This document shows positions 48,241 through 60,231 of a stretch of DNA of 64,000 nt, piece by piece; position 1 is the first letter of the stretch, and each line of letters begins with the position of its first letter. The DNA lies in assembly GCA_963675135.1 (NCBI GenBank), contig OY776124.1, positions 541,001-605,000 of the forward strand, read 5' to 3'. Below the pieces are notes generated by a model, which was not told the origin of the DNA, searched no databases, and saw nothing but the letters and a program-made list of their open reading frames with translations. The DNA comes from Galeopsis tetrahit. Its lineage: Eukaryota; Streptophyta; Magnoliopsida; Lamiales; Lamiaceae. Made by a program: the position numbers and the translations under genes.

Positions 48241-49835
48241 CAACAAAATAAAAGATAAAAAAATCACATAAATTGACAAAATAAACGGGTTAATTTTTTT
48301 TGTCAAAATTAAAACACAAGCGGGCCAGTTGACAAATAAATTAAGAATTAACCCAAATGAATTAATGGTGGCCCAATAATATATATTTTTAGTCCATTGA
48401 CGTAATAAGTCAATATTTTCAGCCGAATTGACTTAATTAGTCAATATTGCATGTATGCAATATTGCACATGCAATATTGCATATAAGTTTTTGTGATGAT
48501 TAATTGATTGTGTAATGATTGAATGTATTATATTATTATAGTATTATTATATTATTATTGAGATATATTACAATGATTGAAGTGATATTATATAAATATA
48601 ACTTTATGTCAAGTCAATATATTTGATAGGGATGGTTTTGAGTAAATTTTGAAAACCGATTTTTAGGAATTTCATCGGGTTTAGAATATTAAAATAAAAA
48701 ATCTGATTTTGAAAACCAAAAGTAAACATAGTCAAAATGATATTTTGAAGTTTTCACACAATTATTAAATTAATAAAGTGAGGGAATAGTAAATGGATGT
48801 GTAAATTACTAAATAATCACCCTCTTCTAGAACTCCTCACATTTTCGAACTTTGTCAACTCTGTAAATTAGGATCAGGAATTTAGGAGCAACTTTCTCTC
48901 TCAATTTGAATTAAAATTTATATTCAAATATTATTAATTGTCTATTAAAATGTGCCCATCTTTCATAATTTATTTTATTAAAATTCAAATGTTATTATTT
49001 GTGAACTAAAGTGAGATCATATATCATATACTCTTGGATAGATTATTGAAATTAGACTTAAATGAATTGAATAAAAAATTAAATTAAGTAGATTGTACAT
49101 TAGAAATTAAGTAGATTGTACATTAGAAATAACAATTCATATTTTCATATTGTCTTTCGAGTTGGTGTGAGATTATAAGATAAAACACGACCACTATAAA
49201 AATTTGTACTCATACGATATGGATATGAACACGAAAAAGTTAGATGTATAATATTTGACAATACACGATGTATCACAACGATACATGTTACTCCCTAATA
49301 AAATTACAAATAGAAAAAGTTTCACACAATCAATATTTTAAAAAATAAAAAAACTAACCAATTGACATAAACACAACACAAAATTTTAGAAACTAATCTC
49401 CAACGATCATTCAACAAACCATACTCTAACATAAAGAATGCTGAAAAGGCAATATTTGTTTCCTTGCACTCTCAAACATGAAAATAAAACGATGCAACAC
49501 AACTCATTAACCAAATCGCAACCATTGAATTAAACTAGATGATATACACAGGAGAGGACAGGAGGAATATATTTGGAAAATTTACATGATTCCTCACTAG
49601 AGTCTAACATTTCAAAGTAAGAAGGTGTCATCGTCTTCACATAATAGTTACTCTCTCTCAATACAAAGGATTGTAAGCACTACAGATTACAAAAAAAAGA
49701 GATAATAAAACGGGGGTGGGGTGGGCGAGGGAGTTCAAACCCAATTACTATACCAGTCACTTCTTACAAGATACTTGCTTCTTACAATCCGACACCAAGA
49801 AGATCTAGCTGGTCGAACTCCCAAACACAACAACT
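48241..49835. other. AT-rich intergenic stretch and 3' flank of the APR-like gene
   Basis: No gene was seen. A direct repeat of about 20 bp (AGTAGATTGTACATTAGAAA) occurs twice at 49088-49127. The last 250-300 bases before 49836 should be the 3' UTR of the minus-strand gene. Confidence 0.4.
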
Positions 49836-51502
49836 TCACAAACCTCCCGAAGGAAATACTCTTGATGCAGACGTCTCCCCCAAGGACATAGAGGATATGG
49901 ATGAAGCCCAAACTCGAGCATTTCTTGCCCCTCTATGGAAGTTTCTAGTTTTGCAATTCTTTAGCTTGGTCCAGATTCTCTTCACATCAACTATTTGGAG
50001 AACATGTGCTAAAAGCTGCTTCGACTCTCCGAAAATTCCCAGATTCAGATGAGGAATGTATGCAACCCATAGTGCCAGTACACGAGATGAAATCTCTGGA
50101 AATATATACAGAAAAGCCCTAGAAATGACAAATACTAGGGAAAGCACTAGATACGGTTCCCTCAAGAAGGTTTCCTTCAGCGACGCTCCATTCCAATGTT
50201 GACCACTCTTTGGATTAGTATGTGTTTCCTCAACAATGTCCACCACTGGATCTAGCCCTATCAAGATAAAAATATTCAAGCATGAAACGAAAAAGACTGG
50301 CAATTTTTATCTCCTAACAAGCAATCAGAAAGTTGGCATCATTGAGAAATACTGATATAACCATGGAAAAAAAAAAAAAAAAAAAGGACAAATGCCCACA
50401 AAATATCTCATTTGAAATCAAGAAACTCGTTTCTATAAATTGCATCCAGGACCCACCCTATAGGCTTTGTCCTCGGAAGCACCAGCATATGGGAGGTTGC
50501 TTGTAAAACGAATCTAATGCAGATACAATTCAGTAGCATGCTATTCTAAATAGAAACATAACACATAAAACTTTATTCCAAACCATATATGTTATTTATA
50601 CAACAACCTCACCAACAAATTATCAAATTAAGGTAGAACTTGAGGAATCATCTGATACTTGAGCATTCGCCAAGTGCAGTTGAGAAGGTACTTCAATTCT
50701 ATGGTTATAACTTATTACTAAACACATTATTAATGTCATCGCTCTTATGGTTAACCAATACAAGATACAATGTTACAAAAATGTCATCAATGGTCAAAAC
50801 AACTAAATTCAGGTAAGTAAAGATTATGGTGTGATACCTGTAGTTTTTTTGTAGAAACTTATAAGCGACAGGAGATCTTTGCTATCATGATGTCTCACTT
50901 GTGCTGTCTGATTCACTATCAGTAGTGAGGGTACACTGTGAATCCCATATCTAGAGAAGACACTGCACATGGAAGACAAATTAGGTTTCGAAGAAAGAAG
51001 AATGTTGAATGCAGTAAAGGGTAATGAACCTCACAGAGGTGTCATATGTTTGTGTGTGCTCATGGAAGCAGGCATAAATGCACACTAAAGCGGAGACATA
51101 ACAAAAAACTATATTTTTAGTCACTATGATATCTTAAAGGAGTAAACACCTGTGAGTCGAACACCCAAAGAATCACTCTCTACATTGAGAATTAGTTGGG
51201 ATACTTGGGTTGTATGAATGCTAATTATAAAATTTAGCGTATATTTCTAAGAAAACAGTAAAATTTGGGGCTAAGGGGACAAATAGTATGTGAAGCGAAC
51301 ATTGATCAGAAACACTCACCTAGGCATGGCTGAAGATTGCTCGACACCAATTACATGTGTGATCTGAGGATACATTGAACTGAAGAAAATTTAGACTGAA
51401 ACTTGGTTGAGAAAGGACACCAGGAGGCATAAAACAGGACAGCAGTATATTCATTCTTCTTACTGAAGGCCACAGCTTTTTTCAAACGATTCTCCATCCA
51501 TC
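49836..51502 (-). pseudogene. 5'-adenylylsulfate reductase-like (APRL) gene, incomplete and frameshifted
   Basis: APRL proteins are thioredoxin-fold, membrane-anchored relatives of APS reductase with unknown substrate. Three exons are recognisable on the minus strand: about 51502-51320, 50962-50838 and 50257-49836. They carry TAVLFYASWCPFS (the WCxFS active-site region), ITHVIGVEQSSAM, FSRYGIHSVPSLL, LLSLISFYKKTTG, then a hydrophobic segment (YLVLSLVFVISRAFLYIF) and the conserved tail TRNFHRGARNARVWASS. The last two exons are intact and in phase. The first recognised exon needs two frame changes: an extra A in the six-A run near 51477, and a loss of 1 or 4 nt after SKF near 51380. The leader exon is not seen and may be in or beyond the gap at 52277-52476. 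Either a damaged copy or assembly errors. Closest to APRL5/APRL7. Confidence 0.75.
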
Positions 51503-52009
51503 TTCAGAGACAATAATTTATCAATAGATGATAAATAAAATTACAAATAATATATTTTGAAACATGCACATCAGAAAGCATGGAAATTGGAAGATTACAA
51601 AGCAAACACCACAAGATTATAAAAACTCACATCACACCATGGCTCTCAACATCACAAGGATAACCAACACAGTACCATACTAAGTTCGATAACATAATTT
51701 ACCTTCAATTCTAGAAATTTTCTGAAGTTTGTCCTAGGAGCTAGAAATGACCATGCCTATGGTTCATTGAATCATCCTATTGTGTTCCGTCCTACCTTAA
51801 CTGATAGTTTGAAGCTATGTGCTAAGCGAATTATGCATATTTGACTGAACAATAGGTGAATACTCAGTACGGAAGCAAATGTTATTGTGGTATATAAAGC
51901 TTAAGCTGTTTTTTTTTATGTTTCCCGTAGGTAAGGATTACATTAATAGAATATCCGTAATCGTCCCTTCCTGTAAGGAAAAGTGTGTGATTCTTTCTCT
52001 TTTACGAAG

Positions 52010-52144
52010 GACCATGAGACTGGATTTAACCACGAATAGATTGCCACGTGTAACTAAACTCATTCAAGGTGACGCGTTGAATTTAACCATCGACAAAGAG
52101 GATCATGAGATTGAATTCAACCACGAGTAGAACGCCACGTGTAA
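52010..52144. repeat. Direct repeat of about 46 bp, two copies
   Basis: GGACCATGAGACTGGATTTA to GCCACGTGTAA (52010-52053) recurs as GGATCATGAGATTGAATTCA to GCCACGTGTAA (52100-52144), about 90 bp apart. Both copies end in GCCACGTGTAA, so two G-boxes are duplicated. It lies between the APR-like exons and the gap. Confidence 0.8.
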
Positions 52145-52276
52145 GTGTAACTAACGCATTCTTGGCGCAGTCTATCTGTAAACCCCCAAATCAATGCAAT
52201 GAAACATGTCTATTTATTTACTCACTGAACCGAAATAAAAGGTAAGTTCTAGATCAATCTGTTACGAATCTGTTTA

Positions 52277-52476
52277 NNNNNNNNNNNNNNNNNNNNNNNN
52301 NNNNNNNNNNNNNNNNNNNNNNNNNNNNNNNNNNNNNNNNNNNNNNNNNNNNNNNNNNNNNNNNNNNNNNNNNNNNNNNNNNNNNNNNNNNNNNNNNNNN
52401 NNNNNNNNNNNNNNNNNNNNNNNNNNNNNNNNNNNNNNNNNNNNNNNNNNNNNNNNNNNNNNNNNNNNNNNNNNNN
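52277..52476. other. Assembly gap (200 N)
   Basis: Exactly 200 N, most likely a placeholder of unknown true size. It sits where the first exon of the APR-like gene is expected. The minus-strand sequence just upstream (52477-52560, with CTAGGGTTTTCGTC) looks like a plant 5' leader. Confidence 0.99.
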
Positions 52477-53104
52477 ATACAACAATATTTGATTCCTAAA
52501 AAAAGAGACGAAAACCCTAGAGTTTAGAGATTCAAATGGTGAAAACAAAGAATCTTGTTCGTTTGTGGAAAGTTTTGGTAGAATTCTTTTTCTTTTTTAA
52601 ACGTAGTTTTCACAACCCTCGGTCTCCTTCATCCACCTGATAGTATCTATTATTATCGTCTTCTTCAAATTTATATTTTATTTATATAATAATAATTTCG
52701 AACTAGGGAAGGGGTTTGATAATCTCACCCGGCTACGGCCACGAAGGCGGTTACGGCAACGAATACCAGGAGCGCACGTGGCTTGCCGCAAAGCACACAA
52801 TAAATGAATTTGGCATAAAATATATAAAACCAAAAAAATACTCCAATATTTTGAATTATATTTCAACAATTAACTCTTGAATTTATTTAATTTTTAATGC
52901 AAAGAACAACTTTTAAAACATTTTTTATTATATTGTAAATATTGCATGTATTTAGTCATGATACTAAAGACTCATAACTTTTCTTCTGTTATGTTCTTTT
53001 ACAACTATTTCTTTTAAATCTTTATTTACCATTAAAAAAAAAGGCAAATTCAACAAATATTCTCAATATTATCGGTTGAATTGATATCATCTGATTAAAT
53101 AGTA

Positions 53105-53312
53105 CTCCATCAGTCGATAAAATGTAGTCCATTGGTGTGGGGCACGTGTTTTAAGAAAAAGATAAATAAAGTAAGAATTCTGGGGTCCAGTAATTAAGTG
53201 ATTATTGAAGGGTGATAGTTTTCATAAAGGGTATGAGACTACATTTTGTGGACAAAGAATATAAGGCAAATGAAACTAGACAAATGGAACTACTTTTCGT
53301 GGACAGAGGGAG
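53105..53312. mobile_element. Stowaway MITE, 208 bp
   Basis: TA on both sides. The ends are CTCCATCAGTCG and GGACAGAGGGAG, with inverse AAAATGTAGTCCATT and AAATGGAACTACTTTTCG motifs. Non-coding. Confidence 0.8.
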
Positions 53313-53364
53313 TAGTAGTTTTCAATAATTTTTTGAGTGGAAGCGCGAGCGGTAATCTTGGGTG

Positions 53365-54285
53365 CAAGGATGAAAATATCGCTATCGCAACAAATATCGC
53401 AACCTTAATTTTACGAATATATCGCGAGATATATCGCATATGAATATCGCAAAAAAATGAAGAAAATCTTATTAAAATCTTGAAAATTTAACATGAAATT
53501 TTAGGGATTATTAAAACATACTATTATACATATATTCAATTCAAAAGTCATTATAATTACTATATGTTTAAAACAAACATATCGATAATAAATTATATAA
53601 ATACTGGCTGACCAAAACTAATTGACAACATAATACAATATAAAATGATTAAATATACATGATGAAATACAATTACTATTAAAATGATGACATATGAGGT
53701 TCAAATATAGTAGGTGAAATGACATCTTTGTCCAAACAACATTGATAAAATACAATTAAATACTGGTTGACGAAAACTAATTGACAACATAATACAATAC
53801 AAAATGATTAAATAAATATATATGATAAAATACAATTAATATCAAAATAATAACATACGGGGTTCACAAATAGTAGGTGAAATGACATATTTGTCCAAAC
53901 AACATTCATACTAACTAATCACATCATAGTAATTAGGATGTAGTTATGCACGTGTAATTCATATGTTTAAACAAAAAATACTAAATATATGAGGTGAATT
54001 GAGAATATATTCGCTTGCACTATTAAAAATAAAATGTATAATTTTGTACATATAAAAATAAAATTTCAAATAAGTTTGCGATTTTTTCAGATTTTACGAT
54101 ATTGTGCGATATATCTGCGATATTTCTCGATTCCCGTCCAATTTTACACTACGGTTGAACGATATCAATATCGACATCGATATTTAGCGATATATCCGCG
54201 ATACTCGAGAAAAAAATACATTAGACTCCAATATTCATATCGCAATATCCAAATTTGCGATATATCCGCGATATTTTCATCGTTG
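53365..54285. mobile_element. hAT-type non-autonomous element, 921 bp
   Basis: Inverted ends CAAGGATGAAAATATCGC and CAACGATGAAAATATCGC, flanked by a perfect 8-bp duplication, CTTGGGTG, at 53357-53364 and 54286-54293. The subterminal regions are packed with ATATCGC / GCGATAT words, and the middle holds a direct repeat of about 159 bp (from 53601 and 53760). No transposase is present. Confidence 0.93.
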
Positions 54286-54293
54286 CTTGGGTG

Positions 54294-55122
54294 TACAATT
54301 TGTTTGCAACCTATATGTTGGATTAGTGAGGATCTTCATGGATTCAACTGCTACGTTGTCAGCTAGTGTTCTTCACTCCGACTGAGTGATCGGTTCTTTG
54401 GCCCTAAAGAGGACATTATTGACTAGCTGAGAATTGTTGTGCATAGCAATGAAATTTGTGGGATGCATTACTTGCTTTAGCTTAAGCCAATGATATGCCG
54501 TTGGCTAATATGCTATTGACCCTCAATTTCCTCAAACTTTTTAGCTCACGTAATTTGGATGCATATAATAAACTCGTAATCAATGTCACAAATATGTTTA
54601 TAAATATGATAATCCATTAATCAAAAAGATAGTATCCTATAAATAAATTGAAGTTCAACTTTCATCAACCATAATTACCAAATTCATCATCCAAAAACAT
54701 AAAATATCCCAAAAAACAACACTATAATTGCCTCCAAGTGAACTAATTGTTGCTTGGCACAACCCACCTTCAAAGCACAATAAATATAATTTTTTTCTAT
54801 AAAAAGACAATTAAAATGCAAATATGACAAATTCAAGAATAATTGAAGTTTAGAATTGGAGGGGGGTAAAGATCAAGAAAAGGCTTATAACATAAAGCAT
54901 GTCTGCATTCCAGAGTGCATTTGATTATTTAGTGAAAACAATCACTGTAAAAATGATCCTCCACAAAGTAACTTTGAGAGAATTTTGAACATCTCTATCC
55001 TCCTAGTTGAGTACAAAAATTCAGTTCATCACTGAAAAAGTAACCCTGGACTTTGTTGATAGCCGAAAACATTATTCTAAATCGGGTCCCAAACGAAGAC
55101 AGACAGACAGACATGTTTTGAG
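54294..55122. other. Intergenic and 3' flank of the DTC gene
   Basis: No gene. The last 150-200 bp before 55123 should be the DTC 3' UTR. The rest is AT-rich. Confidence 0.4.
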
Positions 55123-57833
55123 TTACAATCCGGCGTTCTTCTCCAGTTTCTGGATCTGGTTCAAGAATATCCAGGTCATCTGCAACATCACACCTCCAAA
55201 CATCAGAATTAATCCGAAAAGAACGAACACTTCTAATGCTAGTTTAGTTGCCATTACAAACACTCAACAAGTCATAAGTCCTATTGAACTACAACATATT
55301 TTAAAGGGCTAATTGCCAAAAAACCACGACCTTTTCACGTTTTTCCTATTACTACAGCATATGTCTGGCAACTTTGGCTGACATGGCAGCCGGGTCATTT
55401 TTTTTGGTTGAAATGTTTGCAAATAAATTCACATTCTTTTGCTATTGTTTCTATTTAATCACAACTTTTTAGTTTTTTTGCAATTTCATACACTGACAAG
55501 GTTGTGATTTATTTTGCATATTAACATATCAAGTTGAGCCAGGCCAAGCTAAGAAAAGCTCGAACGATCTTGAGTCAAGCTCAAGACTCGTACCAACTCA
55601 ACTCCATTGTGCACAGAGAGAGAGAGAAAGAGAGAGTACCATGACATGAGGTGCGATTCTGACGCAATATACTGGAAAACCAGTGTAAAATTTGAAAGGA
55701 CCTCCCGCCTTGAGCGTCTTCATGGTACAATCTAGAGAGCCAGTGTAGGGGTATTTCCCTTCAGTATCTGGCTGCATTTTCTGTATTTGGGTTTTAACAT
55801 AGTCAAACGGCAAACTGCAAGCCGCTGCGAAAAATCCCGACACCGAACTCGCCGCTGGAATCAAATCAAAACCTTTCAAACTCTGCCCAAATATGAATTA
55901 TACAATCAACTAGACAAAAGAGAGTTAATATTAGTATTATACCAACAACGGTAGAAGCCTCGCCCAAACCAACATTATCCTTGAAGAACTCCACACTCTG
56001 ATCATAAGAAGCAAGCATTCCCATGTTGAGAGCCATAGCTCTCACAACAGTCGGGCCCGCACCTTTCCAAAGCGCTAGCACTCCTTCATCAGCAACAATC
56101 CGGTAAAGGGCGTGAAATGCGTTGGTGTAATTGCGCCGTTGGGAGAGAGGTAATGTTGCATCAGCCTGCATACGAATGAGTGCCAGATCAGCAGGACTGC
56201 CAACACTTGCCCCGATAGCTCCTGCAGTTAATCCACATAGAGCCTTCTGGTAAAGTGGTAAGGGCTTCCCATCATTCGCCTCTATTGCTTTGTTTGTCAA
56301 GATCCTACATTCGGTCATAAAGTTACAAAACTAAGTAGATAATTGAAAGATTGAAACCACTTAAAAAGTCGAAAAATTGGGTGATAGAGCAGCTATATCT
56401 TATGCAATATCTAATTTAAGGAACAACAGGAGATCATAAGATGTACTTATAAGACATAATTATTTACTAATTAACATGGTCTCGGCTCCATTCAGCAACC
56501 TCTCCAGAAAAAATACTCACCTAAATGATCCAAGACGAGCAGTTGTATATGTAGCTTGTCGAAGAAGCCCAGCAGACAAACCCTGTAGAAACAACATTAT
56601 ATAAATAAAACAGACATTATTGCAAGTAAAGCATAGAATAAGAATCCTATCTTAAGTATACAAACTATTCTCATACAAGTTCATGCAAGCAAAACACGAT
56701 AATGCAAATATAAAATTAGATCATGCGCACTCAAATCATTTTTATCGTAAAGAGGTTTTCATAATCGATGAAGGGGAAAAGCTGAATGAGTAGATTTTAT
56801 GATAGAAGAGCAATGAGACTGAACAAACCACAGAAACTACAAAGTATAAACAAGCTTTGGGGCCAAGCCCACAAAAGACACTGCACCTGGTTCGCCTAGG
56901 CGACCAGGCGCACACTCTTGACTGTACCTTGAGCACAATCAAACATAATGTGATAGTCCATAACGTGAGACACATAATTACCAGAACAATATTATGTATG
57001 CCACAATTTCCTCAACAACAACCAATCGATAAGGACGCGCCTTTTAGCCTCTAGGATTCATATTGTAGCATTTAAATCGAATACAAAGATTCATTGTAAT
57101 TTAACTAAGTACTGAAGGTAGTTCATCGAATTCCACATTCATTACGTATACAAGATATAACCTATAGCCCTTATACCTCACTGGTACAAGTTCGATTTCC
57201 TGACAACATTAGTTTTGATTAGTCAACATAGAGTCAAATAAAATACATTACACTAAGAACTCCACAAGAAACTCAATTGTACCTCCACAGACCAAAATCT
57301 AACCACACAGCACATATCCAAAACTCAATACACCATACAAGAAAACATGTAGAAGATAACAAACAACACTGAATCTTGCCAAACAAACCTTGTAAAAGGC
57401 ACCAACACCCTCGTTTTTAAGCATGGTCTTGGTAACATCAACAGCTGATCCCTGACCTAATTGTATCCTCACCTAAAATCAAGAACAAAATTCACAGATC
57501 AAGATCAACAACATAAGAAACACTCACATTAAATATAGATCTAACAAACCCCACAACAAAAAAAGCCACTTCTCAATCAAATTACACTCTTATCAACAGA
57601 TCTAAGATCTGAAAACCATACCAAGAACCCAACATTAATCCAAGAGCAAAATCCTTAAAAATCTCAACTTAAAACAACTAAGTGGGTACCTGCAATTAAA
57701 CAAGAAAACCCAATACCTTGATCATATCGATGGGCTGAATAACACAGGTAGCAAGCATACCAGATGCACCTCCATTAACAAAGGGCTTCACTGTAGGCCA
57801 AACTCCAATCGACTTAGGCTTCTCCTGCGCCAT
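55123..57833 (-). CDS. DTC: Mitochondrial dicarboxylate/tricarboxylate carrier (DTC), 6 exons
   Basis: Inner-membrane carrier that exchanges 2-oxoglutarate, malate, citrate and related acids. Exons on the minus strand: 57833-57717, 57472-57389, 56582-56521, 56304-55943, 55854-55640, 55179-55123. The CDS is 897 nt (298 residues), the same length as Arabidopsis At5g19760 as I recall. Three mitochondrial-carrier repeats are seen, with signatures QPIDMIKVRIQ, SPADLALIRMQ and LPFDYVKTQIQ, plus GLSAGLLRQATYTTARLG, GPTVVRAMALNMGMLASYDQS and CVRIAPHVMMTW. The first signature starts at about residue 34. The start MAQEKPKS agrees with the short N-terminus of the family. A GA microsatellite lies just upstream of the ATG. 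No damage seen. Confidence 0.97.
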
Positions 57834-57861
57834 TTCTTCTCTCTAGTTTTCTTGAAACAGG

Positions 57862-57881
57862 GGAGAGAGAGAGAGAGAGAG
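57862..57881. repeat. (GA)n microsatellite in the DTC 5' UTR
   Basis: GA run of about 20 bp, roughly 30 bp upstream of the DTC start codon (CT run in the transcript). Confidence 0.85.
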
Positions 57882-58286
57882 GCTAGAGAGAGAAAGGTAG
57901 AGACTTGAGTGTGGTGAACAACACAAGGTGAGGAGGGCTGGTGGAGTCTTATGAGTACAAAGAGTGTTATTAATGCCGCCATTAACAATATTAAATACTA
58001 TTTGAGTCAGCAAAACACTGCCACCCATCTTATTACATATACGCACATAATACGGCGTAGTATTAAAGAAATACTACCAGATTTAGGCAAGTGCAAATGT
58101 CTTTTTAAGCTAAATCTTGATTTTAAATTAAATTTATTTAGATTATACTCCATCCATCTCCTACTTTTACTTTTAGGTCTTTTATTTAATGACTTATATT
58201 TAAAAAAAAAAAATTAACTATCCTTACTACTTTATTACGCTCAAAAAATAACTTTATTACCTTATCTCTTATCTGTCCCTTTATTA
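57882..58286. other. DTC promoter region
   Basis: Likely DTC 5' UTR and promoter. A polyA tract lies at about 58203-58212. No other feature. Confidence 0.4.
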
Positions 58287-58569
58287 CTCCCTCCGATTCA
58301 AAAAGTTTGTCGCATTTGGACTTTAAATTTGTTTCAAAAAGTTTGTCGTTTTTCCTAATTTTACCAATGATCTCCCTAAATTGCTCCTATTCTTTTGGAA
58401 ATATATTAATTACGATTTTTTTTGAAAAGGTCAAAGAAATTGTGGAAGAGGAAGGTGGAAAAATAAAAGGAAAAAGAGAAGAAAGGGGGAGAAAATAATG
58501 AGGGGTAAATTTGTCAAAAAAATATGTTCCTTAATTCTATACGAAATGAGAAATGCGACAAACTTTATG
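58287..58569. mobile_element. Stowaway MITE, right end lost
   Basis: Begins after TA with CTCCCTCCGATTC and matches the element at 24535-24829 along almost its whole length, but stops at GCGACAAACTTTATG without the final AAACGGAGGGAG. A deletion or recombination removed the right end. Confidence 0.85.
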
Positions 58570-59262
58570 TTCCTTAACTCATACTTAAAATAGCAAAATA
58601 ATATTTTAATTATCCCCCTCAAGATATCACAACTTTATTATACTAAAAAATAACTTTATTACTATTTATAAATTTGAACTATGTCAAAAGTTATGGGTTG
58701 GGAAGGAGTAAGAGGAAAAGAAGAATAAATCTCATCTATTCATATTTATTAAGCATTATGTGTATTTTTTCAAATTAATATCTTTTCAAAACAATTGTGT
58801 ATTAAAAATCAATTTTGTTGGACCACAACATTCGCCTATGCTTTATTTTATTGCCATCATTGTCAATAATTTATTTAAAACAATCGAGATTCCAAAGGTT
58901 TTTTTGAGGCCAAATGAAATTAAATAGAAATAATAGTAGCATATTAAATAAATTACGTTGAGAGGACCAATTTCGCTACCCTATCAACTACGTATATTCA
59001 TATGATTTATTTATTACCAAATAACCCCTCTATTTCCTGGATTTTGTATTTCCCACCCCTTGATTTGAAAGGCATGGGAATGGATTGCTAAGTTTGAGGT
59101 CAACTACTTTTAGTAGGTCATTTTCACAATTTACAAACAAAAACTTATATGAAGATTCTTGTTCAAATGGGTACAATGTTTGTTTGGACATTCTTCAAGA
59201 TTTCCCTTGTAATTAATAATAGCTCCCTCGATTAATTTTTTGTAACCTCCTTACGAAAGTTT
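58570..59262. other. AT-rich intergenic stretch
   Basis: No gene or clear element ends were seen. Confidence 0.4.
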
Positions 59263-59630
59263 GGTTGGTCTGCTATGGACTCGAGTGCATGTTGTGCACC
59301 CTAGTCCATGTTGCACTTTTCAGTTTAATGACTTACACTTTTTGGTAAATGGTGTTGCACTTTTCAATTATTAAACTGTATAATAATATTTTTCGAGATG
59401 CACTCGAGTGCATATTGTGCACCCTAGTCTATGTGCACTTTTCAGTTTTATTGACTTATATTTTTTTGTAAATGGTGTTGCACTTTTCAATTATTACTAA
59501 AAATATTATTATACAGTTTAATAATTGAAAAGCACAACACAATTTACCAAAAAGTGTAAATCACTAAACTGAAAAGTGCAACATGAACTAGGGTGCACAA
59601 CATGCACTCGAGTCCATAGCAGACCAACCC
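59263..59630. mobile_element. Mutator-type MITE, copy 3, with a duplicated arm
   Basis: Third member of the family at 8481 and 42474. It begins GGTTGGTCTGCTATGGACTC, and the right arm ends in the inverse, AGTCCATAGCAGACCAACCC. The left arm is present twice (59263-59396 and 59397-59520), so it is about 140 bp longer than the others. The expected 9-bp duplication is not perfect (CGAAAGTTT against CTGAAGTTA). Confidence 0.82.
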
Positions 59631-60231
59631 CTGAAGTTACTTCTTGTCTCTAATCACATACAACTTAGTCTTCCAAAAGACCATTCACAATACTTGTGCA
59701 AATTGTTGAAAGACGAACATTTGTTGCGTAGAGACACGATCCTCATCGTGTCCAAACAGCCAATTATTTTCGTACTATAAACGTGTTTCAAGGGAGTATT
59801 TGCTCGAATACATTAACGGGTCAACCCGGTGAAAGGTAAACTGGAAAAAGTCTCTTTAACACAAAAAAACATCACTTCTATGAAGAAAGGGAAAAAATGT
59901 ACACAAACATTGCCCCTATTTATACAGCCTTTACCAATAACATTATACACCATTTCCATAAATTGTAAGCCAACCTAACAAAATGCATAACTAAACACCC
60001 AAAATTAAACAAGACAATCGACTAGAGCTGCTGATTCCAACAATCCACGTACTTGTGTTGAGACGAAGAAGCGATTTGTTTGTTCGACCTGCACAATGCT
60101 AATTTGAATCAGACAGATACAAACAGCATAGTAACACAATGTGAAGTTCTTGAGACGACAAAGTAGGACGTAAGGAATGATTAGCATTTTTCAGGTGAAT
60201 AAATCTCGAAAAATACCATAGAACAAGTCAA
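59631..60231. other. 3' flank of the TIGR01589-domain gene
   Basis: Intergenic sequence running into the 3' UTR of the minus-strand gene that ends at 60232. No other gene is seen. Confidence 0.45.

Noticed and set aside
54034..54366. A 110-codon frame rich in Tyr, Arg and Ile
   Set aside because: Mostly translation of the ATATCGC/GCGATAT subterminal repeats of the hAT element.
57170..57215. A short tRNA-like phrase (GGTACAAGTTCGATTTCC) on the plus strand
   Set aside because: It resembles a T-arm B box only. No acceptor stem, anticodon arm or A box could be paired around it.
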